NCBI GenBank assembly: GCA_036346205.1
Contig: JARFJB010000749.1
Location: 1,012,501-1,076,500 of the forward strand
Direction: 5' to 3'
Source of the DNA: Vesta saturnalis
Taxonomy: Eukaryota > Arthropoda > Insecta > Coleoptera > Lampyridae
Length of the DNA: 64,000 bases
A program made the position numbers and the translations under genes. How positions within the stretch are numbered: the stretch's first letter is position 1; every line of letters starts with the position of its first letter. The notes under the pieces were generated by a model that was not told the origin of the DNA, did no database searches, and worked only from the letters and a program-made list of their open reading frames with translations. Positions 21,994 to 33,319 of the stretch are shown one piece after another.

Positions 21994-24967
21994 ATGGACA
22001 TAAGAAATTGGTTACAAAAGGTAAGTTAAATAATTTCAGTAGAAAATTAAATTTTTAATTAAAACTTTAGAGTCATTCCATTAGAAATGGCCCAAAATTT
22101 GAAAATTGGTTGCTCGACCAGCACCAAATAAAACAAAACTACCATGTAATGATAGCTTATAATGTAGATATGTTATATCCGATGTTAATTTTGTTCAAAA
22201 TTATTTGTATCGCAACGTTTGGAAAAAATTCAATTGCAGCCCTTTACAAAATTGCCAATTGCTCTTTACTCTTTGCTTGTATCTTTGTGAAACAATGTTT
22301 ATTAGCTTTGGCAAAAGATTCTGTGTATTATTAATATAATTTTATATATTTTTCATTATTATGATGCCGACTTTTTGCCTTCCAATTATAACAAAAATTT
22401 CAATAACGCACCGATTTTGACAGTTGATATCTCAAATGGGACTAAATATAAAACTTGAAATTTTCACATATTAAAGATCAAACAGCACTTTATACGCGCT
22501 ATTAATTTCATTTTGTGTTTTTAATCTAGAGAAAAATATTAACACCGGATATAGTATATCCACATTATAAGCTATCATTACATGGTAGTTTTGTTTTATA
22601 CTAATTTTTATACTAGGGACTAAGAACAAGAATGATATTAGGTTATTATTTTTAGGTCAAAAATCTCTAAAACGGAAAAAGTTCATGATGACAGTAGTGG
22701 AAGTGGAAGCAATGATTGTGATGGAGATGAAAATAAAATGGCCGGAACATCAAAATCGGAATCTACTTTTGAAGGAGGCTCAAGTAGTTCTTCAAATCTA
22801 TATGAAGCTGTCTCTGGAACTGGGACCTGTAAACAAACTGAAGAACGCGATGGCTACCATGAAAATGACATTGGTCGTTATGTTAGTTGTGCCAATAACT
22901 TGCCTTCTGAAAAAGAAGCAATTGTTGACAAACCCTTGGGTTCCATCATCAAATTACGATTTTGCTTCTGATGCCATTCACTTGAAAAGAAAATTTAACC
23001 ATCGCTGGTTAGATAAATATACTCCATGGCTGGTGTACTCAAGTCGTTTGAAAGGTGCTCTATGTTTGTATTGTGTTTTATTTCCGCCAAGAATTGCTAC
23101 AGTTAAAGGAGTTTTTGGGTCATTTATGGTAAGGCCTTACATGAAGTTTAAGGATATACATGAAGATTGCAGAAAGCACGTTGGCAGCCATTACCACAAA
23201 TCTTCAACAGCTGCTGCAAAAGCATTTCTTGAAAATGCTCCTGTTGAAGTCCAGTTGCAAATAGGGCACCATAAGACGATTCAAGAAAATAAACAAATAT
23301 TGTCAGCAATTATTTTATGCATAATATTTTGTGGAATTCATGATTTGCCGTTTAGAGGAAAACAAGGAAATGAGGGAGTTTTCTTTGACCTTTTAAATTT
23401 GAGGATTGACTCTGGTGATGAGAAGCTAAAGAGCCACTTGGATAAATGTCAAAAAAACGCAGTCTATACCTCACCAACAATTCAAAATGAGATCATACAA
23501 TTATGCGGTGAAGTTATCAAAGAAAAAATAATCGAAGACTGTAAACGGACAAAAGCTTATGCTGTAATGGCTGAAAAGAGCAGCTTTCTATTGGATTAAG
23601 GTTATATGATGAAAGCCAAAAAAAATCAGGGAGGAATTTGTAGGCTACATTGAGATAAAATGTCAAAATGCTTCTACAATCGCTACCGCAATTCAAGTTT
23701 TTAGAAGATAATAATTTTTCCGCCGATAATTGTGTGGGATTCGGATTTGACGGGTGTTCCACGATGGCCGGCAAAGAAGGTGGTGTACAGGCCATTCTTA
23801 AAAAGAAGTACGCTAAATCTTTATTATTTTTCCATTGCTCCAGCCACAGACTAAATCTTGTGGTCAATGATACTAGCAAGCTACCAGAAATAAGAAACAC
23901 AATTGCAACGGTTAAAGACATAACAACCTTCTTTCGTGAATCGCCAGCCCGTAGGAAATCGGTTCCAAATCTTTCAAGGCTCTGTGAGACCAGATGGTCG
24001 GAAAAATATAAGAGCATAAAAAAATTTTCAGAAAGCTTCACTGACATTGTTAAAGCACTAGAACATCTACCTGTCGAAGGAAACTATGCCACAAGAAAAT
24101 CTGCCTACCAATTGCACTGTGCAGTTACTAAACCAATATTCATCTTAGGTTTAAACATAATTGCACCATACTCTGCAATTTTGGAACCCGTTGTAAACGT
24201 TTTACAAGGTAAAAGTATGGATATGGTTATGGTGAAGAAACATATTGATGATATTGTAGATGTAATCAAAGAAGATCGAGAAGATGTCGTAAATGTTTCT
24301 TATGAATTATTTAAAAATCACTTGATACCGCAGAGAAAGTAGGGGTTGAGTTGTCAGTACCACGAGTCACTGAAAAGCAAGTACACAGAAGTAATCCACC
24401 ATCTGAGTCTGCAGTTGAATACTGGAAGCGGTCAATAATCATCCTCTATCTTGATTCCTTAACTTCGTCTTTGGATGCTAGATTCTCCAACGAAAATACA
24501 CCTGCTTTTGCTTTAACTTATCTTCATCCTTCAAGCATGCTCAAAATGGCTTCAAAAGATTTCAAAAATAATGCAGAATCTTCATGGAATTTTATAAGTT
24601 GGGTGATGTCTCTGCAGAATTAGATTTGTGGCACAATATGTAGAAGAAAAGAATTTAACAGAAGACAAATTAAAGGACATTGAAATGGCTGCACTTTTGG
24701 AGGAAGCTAATGTTTTTTCCTGCAACAAGGCATGCATGCACTGCTAATATTAAGTGCTTTCCCATCCACTACTGCTACCGTGGAAAGATCGTTCAGTACC
24801 CTGCGAAGGGTAAAACCTGGCTCAGGAGTACAATGGGTGATGACAGACTCACTGGGTTGTGTTTGATGAGTGTGCATCGAAAATTTTTGACGGAAAATCA
24901 GGACTGCATAGTGAAGAAAGTTTTGGATAAATTTAGTTTAAACCCAAGAAAAATGTTATTAGTTTAA
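21994..24967 (+). pseudogene. hAT transposase (TTF zinc finger / DUF4371 / hAT dimerisation), broken
   Basis: A short first exon (21994-22020, MDIRNWLQK then GTAAGTT) precedes an intron ending TATTTTTAG at about 22656. The next frame (to ~22945) gives a Ser-rich linker and DIGRYVSCANNLPSEKEAI. A frameshift leads to WVPSSNYDFASDAIHLKRKF and LKGALCLYCVLF (TTF-type finger). After further shifts near 23595-23670 come GFGFDGCSTMAGKEGGVQ (catalytic D region), HCSSHRLNLVVND, and CETRWSEKYKSI (the conserved RW). The dimerisation part (24690-24967) has LSAFPSTTATVERSFSTL then WLRSTMGDDRLTGLCL. Four or more frame changes make it inactive. Confidence 0.9.
22128..22599. mobile_element. Nested MITE with ~65-bp inverted ends inside the hAT intron
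   Basis: ATAAAACAAAACTACCATGT followed by AATGATAGCTTATAATGT at the left recurs inverted at the right (ACATTATAAGCTATCATT, ACATGGTAGTTTTGTTTTAT); similarity extends inward over ATATCCG(A/G)TGTTAAT. It has no coding capacity. The target duplication is not clear. It splits the first intron of the hAT transposase. Confidence 0.8.
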
Positions 24968-25100
24968 TTTAAGTATAATTAAAATCTCAAAGTTTTGTTT
25001 TCATTTGCCTTTTTTTTATCCTAAAATTTTACATTTTGAACGACCATGGACCATGGTTTGCCCCCCTGTTATAAATCCTGGCTACGCCATTGGTTCCTAA

Positions 25101-25344
25101 CGACATACATGTATACTTTCAGCACTTAAATATCTGTAAGTAAACTAAATTTCGAATTTAAATGCGCTTCCTGATTTTGGTGTCGTTCCTATTGCTGGAA
25201 TCTAGACAATAAACCAAGATTCTGATGTTACTTTAGTGTTTCACGGTTAATTCACGGTTTGCTAATAGTTATTAATGCAGCCCTGTAGTCAGGTTTTGAT
25301 TTCAGGCGGGACAATTGAAGATTTATGTAATCACTAAAATATTT
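25101..25344. other. No feature recognised
   Basis: Short unremarkable spacer right of the hAT element. Confidence 0.35.
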
Positions 25345-25745
25345 GGTGTGGAACATAACACGACCTTCCCACCTATAAAATGGAAATCAAAAGAAATGAA
25401 ATAATTTTAATAACATTTTTTTAAGGATAATTATGCAACCTCTTTTATAAGAAGTTCATTACGAAAATAGGCAACATTGTAAAGGAAAAAACAATAATGT
25501 ATGTCAAACAGACATTTAAAACTTCATGATAGACAGAGGTTGATGGACATCTAGATGCTAACTTAAATTAAAAGAAATGGAGTATTTTTAATTTTAATTT
25601 TTTTAGGATACTATGCAACCTCTTTTTTATACGTTCATAACGAAAACAGGTAACATTGTAAAAACAAATACAGTAATCTATGTTAGAATGTTTCAAATTT
25701 CACGTCAGATAGAGATTCATAGACATCAATACATGCTAAAGTAAA
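25345..25745 (+). repeat. Two tandem copies of a ~190-bp dispersed repeat
   Basis: The unit begins near GGTGTGGAACATAACACGAC and CACCTATAAAATGGAAATCA, and carries AGAAATGAAATAATTTTAAT, a T-run with AGGATAATTATGCAACCTCT, then AACGAAAA(T/C)AGG(C/T)AACATTGTAAA. A second, more diverged copy begins about 25570. Related single copies lie at 41060-41236 (minus) and 58215-58400 (plus). Confidence 0.8.
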
Positions 25746-26250
25746 AAAAATTTCAAAGCCGCCCGCTTCTTTAAAAATATCGGTAATACAGCTGCATAAT
25801 TTTCAATCATATTTATTTAATTTTTACATTTATTACGTTTTACCTTAAAAACTTTGTAATTAAAATTAATGTAAAATTAAATTTTCTTTAAAAAATATGT
25901 CTATACCTTTTCTTATAAAATTAATCGTTATTTAGATAATGAAAAAATTTAAACCAACCCTTAAATTCTACCTTAGCAATTTTCTGCCGCTAAATTACGC
26001 GTCATATCAAAAAATTGCATAGAACATAATTTATCGATATGTTTAAGGTCCATAACCTGGTATTTTTATATCTTTAAAATATGCAGCTGTTTTAGAAATA
26101 TATGATAAAAATCAACAGCTACCCCTAATAAACCCCTCCTCACCGCCGCTGAATTTCTCCCAAAACCTAATAAGCTCTAAGGCAAATGAAAACAAGCTTA
26201 AATACGTACTTTATTTTCGTTCTGGAGTTATCGTGGATAATAACATACAT
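25746..26250. other. No feature recognised
   Basis: AT-rich spacer. Confidence 0.35.
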
Positions 26251-26421
26251 CCACACACACGTACACGCACGCGCACACGCACACACCCACGCACGCACGC
26301 ACACACAGGTCTGCGTGTCTGTATCTCTGTTTCTGTCTCTGCGTGTCTGCGTGTGTCCGTGTGTGTACGTGTGTCCGTGTGTGTGTGCGTGTGTGTGTGT
26401 GTGTGTGTGGGTGTGTGTGCG

Positions 26422-26461
<40 letters not shown>

Positions 26462-26520
26462 TTTGGCGTGGCGCGGCGAGGTGCGGGTGTGTGTGTGTGT
26501 GTGTCTGTGTGGGCGCGTGC
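26251..26520. repeat. (CA)n-to-(GT)n switch microsatellite
   Basis: About 60 bp of CA/CGCA repeats is followed by about 200 bp of GT/GTGC repeats on the same strand, so the two halves are complementary and could pair. Stop-free frames of Cys/Val or His/Thr across it are by-products of the repeat, not genes. Confidence 0.95.
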
Positions 26521-27422
26521 GTGCAAAACTAGCATACACAATGAACTTATTACACAAGAAATCCGCGAAAATGTGATAATCAATCCAGAATTTGGACCGG
26601 CACGTATTCAACAACAGGACCTTCTTCAAGGATTACATAACTGTCACGACTATTACCGGGTATACAAATATTATATATGATCCCTTAATAAGTGGGTAGT
26701 CGGAAATGATTTCCTACAGTAAATTCACAAGCCCCCGTAAGACGTAAAAGTTCAATCTCCTACCCCTTTCAAACGAACCCTCAACCGCCTCTTACGACAA
26801 CGTGAGCCTACTACATCTCTATCTAAACTAACTTACAAACATCCTGACCTCGCCATCTTAACCAATTACACAGCTTCGTTACTTTATGTCATCATACACG
26901 CCAAAAACGAAAAGCATTTCGGAAATGAGTCGGCAAAAGGTTACGTCATATACTTAAACTGAACTCGAGAAAAACATCATGTAATATGACCTGTTCCGTC
27001 AACTGATAGCTTAGAAAAGGCGTCCCTAAAATAACGTACTATATAAACTAAACCTTTTGTTTGTTAAACTAACGATAATTACTAATACTTAAAATAACTA
27101 TTATTTACACAAAGCTAATCCAAAATCCCCCTTACTGAAGCAGAAATACCCATGTGCGTAATGAATCGTAATTTTACAAAAGACTTTAATTGATGAGAGG
27201 TAATAAAATCGAGAAAAAGAAATACATATCAGACCCCCCACAGAATTGGAATTTTAACTTGTAATTTGTAATCAAAATCCAGCTATCTCCAAACAATGTA
27301 AAAATTTGTAATAAAATTTAAAGCTTCCAAAATTTATGCTCTAACATGTTCAATTGTAATAAACTATACTACATTTCTGATGTCAGATACTAATGAATAT
27401 CCTAAAGTTCGATAAGATTTTG
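26521..27422. other. No gene recognised
   Basis: Non-repetitive sequence with short open stretches only. Confidence 0.35.
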
Positions 27423-28152
27423 AACACACGTGACATCATGTATGGAAAGAAGTTGATGGATCTTTGACTAAACTTGTGAGTGAAGGTAGTTTGACAGAAC
27501 TACTTACGTAAGTACATAAAATTTTTTAAAGACGTTTATATTAAACAGGCTGCCAGCTATAATAAGCAAAAAGAAGACGCGGTTCATAAAAATTATGACC
27601 CCACAGTAACATTAATCCAATTTGAGTTTCATCAGGTTAGCTTGTTTACATGCAGCATCTGGTTTGGAGGAAACAATATCCCTATGCAGTGGTATTAGAA
27701 AACATGACACACTCAAAAGGGCACAATTATTACGTATGTTTGTAAAATTTTAGATGAACTTCCACAATTATAGAAGCCAGGGTCTGGAGTGACGGACCTA
27801 GTAAACAAATAAGATGGAACTACTTTACATGGAAAAGGGACAGTTGACGGAATTGGTGGAGCAGTGAAACGAGCAACCCGCCAACAAGTATTAAAAACTA
27901 TAACTTTGGTGTTCAATGTTGGACAGTTCAGTAACACTGCACAGTTTGTTAGTGAAATCGCTGTAACTTTAATGCACAACCAAGACATTATTGGCATCAA
28001 CCAAGACTTAAACTTAGAAAAAGTGTTTGAAATTGCATCCAAGGTAAAGGGCATTTCCCAGATTGATGCCGTGGAGTTAAACAGAGAACCTAGACTTCAA
28101 ACTTATTTCCTTACCAAAGATCAACTTGCAACCAAACAATTCTCAGATTAAA
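27423..28152 (+). pseudogene. Decayed gene of an invertebrate transposon-associated family
   Basis: The frames are discontinuous but collinear: WKEVDGSLTKLVSEGSLTEL (near 27440-27500); YDPTVTLIQFEFHQVSLFTC (27590-27650); ENMTHSKGTIITYV and KILDELP; VWSDGPSKQIRWNYFT with a stop-free neighbourhood; then GKGTVDGIGGAVKRATRQQV (27837-27896) running to a stop at 28150. The order 'SDGPSxQ - WNYF - GKGxVDGIGGxVKR' is, by recall, conserved in uncharacterised proteins abundant in invertebrate genomes, usually multi-copy. No catalytic assignment is made. At least two frameshifts are present. Confidence 0.6.
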
Positions 28153-28328
28153 ATTGAAGAGACAGTGAAACCAAGAAAAGGTCTATCTACTCTCTTGTTT
28201 ATGGTTCTAGTAGTGAGTCAGATGATGAAGACATCATACAACACCAATAACTACAGGAACCAAAAAAAAAGTAGTGTGATATTAAGCAAGGTATTTTTGT
28301 TATACTCTCATTTGCACAAGAACTTGAC

Positions 28329-28706
28329 AATTTTAATAAAGGGTCAAGAGTATGCAACCGTTTATTCTCACGTGCGTAGATGGTGAGTGAACGCAAACAA
28401 TAGGTGGAAAAAAACAATATGTTTTCTTTAATAAGCATATTTAATAGGTGAATTATTGATAACAAGTAACGACAAAACCAATAAAAAAAATAGTAAGCAT
28501 AACATTTATGACGTGCCAATTTTAATAAAGGGTCAAGAGTATGCAACCGTTTTTTCTCACGCGCGTAGATGGTGAGTGAACGCAAACAATAGGTGGAAAC
28601 AAATTATGTTTTCTTTAATAATGATATTTAATAAGTGAATTGTTGATAACAAGTAACCACAAAACCAATAAAAAAATAGTAAGCATAACATTTATGGCTT
28701 CTCATT
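28329..28706 (+). repeat. Tandem duplication, two copies of a 190-bp unit
   Basis: AATTTTAATAAAGGGTCAAG starts at 28329 and again at 28519. Both copies run through GTATGCAACCGTTT, TAGATGGTGAGTGAACGC and AATAGTAAGCATAACATTTA with few differences, so it is a recent duplication. Confidence 0.95.
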
Positions 28707-29566
28707 AATGTGAAAATTAACAGTCGCATTGTCACGCCCTTCAATATTAAACGAGAAGCTGTGAGGGATGTGTTCCAATTTTTTTTTATTTGAACTGTGT
28801 AATGTTGCTTGTTCTTTAATTGTAAATAAAATCGTATACAAACCTCGACGCTTCGCCTCTCGGTGAACTATATTTCTATCGACAGGAATGAAACACTTTC
28901 CGCCTCGATGTTTATTAAAACTTCTACTGGTGATATAGTACATTATTTTAAAGTAAGGAAAACTAACATTTAACAGTGAGTGAAAAAATTAATTATAGAA
29001 AGGTTTTTATTATTTACCTTATTAAAAGAAAATGGCATTTATATTAAAATAAGTAATATTAGAATGTTATTTAAAACTATAAATTAGATAGAAGAGATTT
29101 ATTAGTACGGCTGTATGTACACATACAAAAAGAATTAATCATACCAGTGTTCATTGTCATAATCATCATCATTTGTTAATGGCATAATTAAGCTAATTTC
29201 GCAGACGCCAAAGATGCAATCTTTTTCTCAATAATCTAGTATTATTTTATTAGTGTGATTCACATTACATTTATTAATACATGAAATTCTTCCCTTTACA
29301 AAACTTACCGTGTACGCTAATGGGCTACAATTACATTCATAAAGATATTTCAAGGATAAATTCAGTGAATGTTTTGTTCTTTAACAAACACATTAGTTAA
29401 CATAGGATACAAAATACTGTACATGCTAGCCAACCTGTTTGTTTTGTATGTTATATATTTAAGAGTTAGTGACTTTGCGTACTAATGTTACTGTACCAGA
29501 AACGACGTCCATGTTAACGGAACCTATTTAACGGCAACAAACTATATAACCAATTTGTGTTATCTA
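28707..29566. other. No gene recognised; one unassigned open frame
   Basis: A minus-strand open frame at 28692-28943 (83 codons, RGGKCFIPVDRNIVHREAKR and LYTILFTIKEQ) has a protein-like composition, but I recognise no family and see no splice context. The rest is AT-rich. Confidence 0.3.
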
Positions 29567-30295
29567 CAGTGCTGCTAAGCAAACATGAAAATGGAATGTG
29601 GGGATAATGGCGCTAACTACATTCTGGTACATTCAATGGTAAAGATTTTGGCGGTAAACTTAAATCCCTATGGGCTGCATTAATAGTAATAATATAATAA
29701 TAAATTCAGATCCTAATTGTTAAAAACAGAACAGTATGTTTTTACTAACAAAACAATAAATAAAACTTTAACTACAGTATCAGTAATTATTAAAGTCGAG
29801 TTACCATAACAAGAAATCGAATTTACATTTCAGCTAGTAATTTTGATCAATTATAACAAAACTATTAATGTAAAAACAATCACCACTTATTTATGCTAAA
29901 GAAATTCACTGTATTGATCAATAATCCACTACATTTTTATGTTTCTTGCTTCTGAATGCTCAGTTTTGTTCAACATGTTACCTAAAATTAAATCTAAAAA
30001 CATAAAATGTAAATGACAATAACGATTTTGATGTTAAGTTTGAACAAAATATTTTAAAAAAATTACATATCGTTTTATCAAACGACTAACAACCCAGTCT
30101 TAAATAAGACGATTGTTTATAAAGACAATTGAATTGCAAGTGAGTCGAACTATAGGTACGAGACGGCAACAGTGACAATAAAGAAGTAATGTCACAGAAT
30201 GTACATACTAAACGTCATTGGACGATGTATTACCGCCGCGATATTTTAAAGTTAGTTCGGATATATCCCGTTTTCATGTTTGCTTAGGAGCGCTG
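29567..30295. mobile_element. Non-autonomous TA-flanked element, 729 bp
   Basis: The left end CAGTGCTGCTAAGCAAACAT and the right end ATGTTTGCTTAGGAGCGCTG are inverted (about 27 bp with three mismatches, continuing into GAAAA(T/C)GG(A/G)AT), with TA at 29565-29566 and 30296-30297. There is no coding frame inside. The TA target and the absence of coding suggest a Tc1/mariner-type MITE. Confidence 0.82.
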
Positions 30296-30448
30296 TATAT
30301 GAATTTATCATTATAAATAATGTTGACAAAGAAAAATATTCATGTTTCAGGCGTGTTCAATAATCCATAATTACTATTAAAAATAAATGTAACAAGTAGA
30401 ATTTTTAATCTTTTTAAGTACATTAGCAGCTAGATAGTTAGTTATAGG

Positions 30449-30632
30449 CTCCATGAATAACGCATGCGCTGTTCGGAATGGTGGTGGTTTTACATTTTTT
30501 TTTCTATTACGTTACAGTAGTTTTGTTTATCTAATCTACTTCCGTTAGGTTACAGTAGTTTTGTTTACCTAATCTAAACTAGATAAACAAAAACTATTGA
30601 TGCCCGAACAGCGCATGCGTTGTTCATGGAGC
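30449..30632. mobile_element. Small MITE (~184 bp) with ~28-bp inverted ends
   Basis: GCTCCATGAATAACGCATGC then GCTGTTCGG at the left is inverted at the right as CCGAACAGCGCATGCG then TTGTTCATGGAGC (one mismatch). Between the ends are two copies of the GTTACAGTAGTTTTGTTTA unit that also occurs in the tRNA-bearing element at 16.6 kb. The target duplication is not clear. Confidence 0.8.
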
Positions 30633-30803
30633 TCATTCCTATCTTTAGTTGCTACTCTAAGTACGTAGTGCGTACGTAAACCATTTTTTCTACAGCTATG
30701 TTATAATTCATTCATAATGAATCAAAACTTTGAATCATTATGACCATCATAATGATTCAAATTTTCATAATGCAACAAGCTACAAATAATTGCGAAACAT
30801 AAA

Positions 30804-31064
30804 TTGATTGATGCTGATGGCGATATCACTTCTTTAAAACGTTACATTTATCACTTGTTAAAAAATAAAATGAATGTAGGAAATAAAATACTATGTTCGA
30901 TTGAAAATAATAGCCCATCAATAAGTAGCAATGCACATTTCACTTCAACATCTTCGACGACATTTACCAATCTGCATGCTACAGTGCCTCAAAACAATTT
31001 CCACAATTGTACAGGAATTACCATTATTAATTTTGTTAATCCTGAAAATAAAAATTCTATTTAA
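30804..31064 (+). other. Unassigned open frame, 86 codons
   Basis: Begins MIDADGDITSLKRYIYHLL and ends with a Thr/Ser/Asn-rich part. Upstream codons include stops in the same frame and no splice acceptor is obvious. It may be a decayed exon or chance. I do not recognise it. Confidence 0.2.
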
Positions 31065-32475
31065 TTGCTTATTTATGTAACTATTGCAAATCCTAGTTAA
31101 TTGAATCTTTTTTAATAAACTAGTTTATGTAGGTAGGTATTTTCATAAAAATACATTTTCTTGCATTTTTACGATTTACCTCAAAAACAGAAAAAATAAA
31201 TAAAAATCTACATTGCTGTAGAAAAAATAATGTATACAACTTATTAATGTAGTCATACGAATTACAACGTTCATTCATGTTGTAAACTTCGCACTCATGC
31301 ATTAATAAGTGTCGTAATGTGGTCGTTGGATAATATACTATAACATTTGTCTAGTACTAATATTAATCAAGATGTGGAAGCACTCATTAGTGCTGCTACG
31401 TGGAAATAAATGTTTAAACACTTCTGTTTGAATCTAGAAATAATATTATTAAGTTGGTCACGTAAAGGTTCTGATAATGCAATTAATTCTTTTAATGGGT
31501 TTTTATTTATAAATTTTTTTAGTTTTAAATAGTCTTAGAGGATGTGGGCTCTAAAAGCCTTATTTATTTACAATTTCATAAACTATATACACATTTAGGT
31601 CATTTTATTTTAAACTTTGAAGACAGCATTCAAACTTCAAAACTGCGTGTCCAGAGATTAAAATTTCCCACATTTTAACGTAACAGGTCCATTGTTTATT
31701 CTTTTAAACAATGATTTAGACATAACATTTATCACATTTGGTTAGAAAGAGATGGGCCACTTAATTACTGTTTCACACCATAATACAAATAAAAATTAAA
31801 ACGTCAATTACCCAAAGATTATGGTTGTTTAGGTAAGGATCAAAGAATTTTGTAATCATAAAAGTGCAATTGCATCAAGTTTTTTAAGCATAATAAAATT
31901 ATTAAGCAATGTGTACTTCTTAACCTCTTGACTTAAAATGATTCTTTGTGAAATTGAATTATAACTTTTGTTAATAGGCATTCATTTGGATGCACCGCAG
32001 AAAAAATTCACGTGCAGGAATCAGGATGAGCGTATTTTGTGTTATCTTTAATTAGATCCCTATAAACTTAACTGAAGAAAGTTTAAGTACTTTGCAATCT
32101 TAACTCATATTGATATCACTTTTAGGTATTTAATAAAACATATCTGATAGATTCATTAAGTTGTTCATACGAAATGCAGTATAGCTATAGCTGTTGGACG
32201 TGTTAGTCAGAACTGTGTCAGGACCTACCTTAGCAGATTTTTCTGTTCCCTTATCCCACATCACAAGTTATGAAGTCCTGAAAGCTACATTGTGCTGCTC
32301 GCACACAATGTTGTCTGTATTCTAATGTGCCTTAAACCTATTCTCAAAAGCTTAGAGCAACATTTACTAAAACCCATGGTTTCTGTAAATAAATTTTTTC
32401 TTAACACAAGCTGTAAAACACTTTATTATTACTTAATCGGAGATAAGTCTTAGTGTACAATTGTAAAATACCAAA
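31065..32475. other. No gene recognised
   Basis: AT-rich sequence. The end nearest 32475 must hold the mRpL32 3' UTR on the minus strand. Confidence 0.4.
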
Positions 32476-33169
32476 TTATCCAAGATCAGAAGGTTTAACA
32501 TTGGTGGTGGTAGCTGGTTGCTGTGTTGTGCTTTGCAATAAATTCTTACTAAACCAAGCAGGTCGAGGTTTATCAATTTCGACAATCCGTTTACCTTCGT
32601 AATACTCAGCGGGGTGTTCATTTTTCTCTCCGTCATAAAGTACTACAACTTCGTTCTCTACTGGTTGTAAACTAAGTTCATTTTGAATAGCATCTTGCAT
32701 GACTTTAGTTTCTTCTATGACTTTTGTATAGCATGTAGCTAAAAATAGGTGTAGGATTGGTAAACTCAAATAGTGATTACTTACGGCAGAGTACACCAAC
32801 TTCGTGATCATCTCCACATACATTACACACTCGTAGTGTAGTTTTAGGTACTAAGAGTTTATTGACATAAAAAGGATCACCAAATTTACGTTTCCATCGT
32901 TTTTCAATAGTTCTTCTATTTCTTGGGACTGCCCATAAAAATCCGTCATTAAGTATGTCTTTTATTGTTTTGCCATTAGTAGGTTGCGGAAGGGTAGTAT
33001 TAAAGTTAAGACTTAAATCTGTCAAATAAAAAATGTTAGGTTAGGTAAATACTTTCCTTATTATATAATAATGAGTACCTGGTGGAAATTGCCTCATGAA
33101 AAAGTACGTAAAAGTATGCTCGACTCTTTGTATTACAAGACGTATATGATTCAATAACGAAACACTCAT
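32476..33169 (-). CDS. mRpL32: Mitochondrial large-subunit ribosomal protein bL32m, complete
   Basis: Three exons, 33079-33169, 32785-33018 and 32476-32738, join in frame (588 nt, 195 residues) with introns of 60 and 46 bp (CAG|GTACTC...GACAG and TGCC|GTAAGT...TTTTAG). The start is ATG 33169 (MSVSLLNHIRLVIQR). After an N-terminal presequence-like part comes FLWAVPRNRRTIEKRW, the bL32 signature, then two Cys pairs, VCNVCGDD and VLCPTCY, forming the zinc ribbon (the second pair spans the exon junction). The C-terminal extension EVVVLYDGEKNE...GKRIVEIDKPRPAWFSKNLL is the mitochondrial-specific tail. The product assembles into the mitoribosome 50S-type subunit in the matrix. No defects seen. Confidence 0.95.
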
Positions 33170-33319
33170 GATCTTCGTGGTTTTTTAAAATCAGCTGCAG
33201 TGATGTTTGTAGGGGGACGTTACAAACTCTAAACGAAATTCGTGTGGTGCTGGCTGGTGGAAAGTGTATTTTGTTCTACCTTACTCGTATACGATCACTG
33301 TCTCAGAACGGTCTTAACG
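33170..33319. promoter_or_regulatory. Likely shared promoter between mRpL32 and a divergent gene
   Basis: Only 150 bp separates the mRpL32 start (minus) from the candidate start at 33320 (plus). This is shorter than most promoters, so the two may share it. The segment is less AT-rich than its surroundings and has no TATA box, as is common for housekeeping genes. Confidence 0.5.

Larger units (their letters stand above)
20755..25092 (+). mobile_element. hAT DNA transposon, complete ends, decayed transposase
   Basis: A 4,338-bp element starting CATGGGCGTAGCCAG and ending CTGGCTACGCCATTG, with 8-bp target duplications GTTCCTAA at 20747-20754 and 25093-25100. The transposase lies on the plus strand and is broken. 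A 472-bp inverted-repeat element is nested in its first intron (22128-22599). The outermost ~145 and ~130 bp are nearly identical to the 278-bp derivative at 14923-15200, making this a parent-type copy of the same family. Confidence 0.95.

Noticed and set aside
23517..24047. 176-codon minus-strand frame
   Set aside because: It is antisense to the recognisable hAT transposase and has no domain of its own.
26167..26680. Several long stop-free frames (100-160 codons) on both strands
   Set aside because: They lie in the CA/GT dinucleotide repeat and encode Cys/Val or His/Thr strings; a repeat with no in-frame stops explains them.
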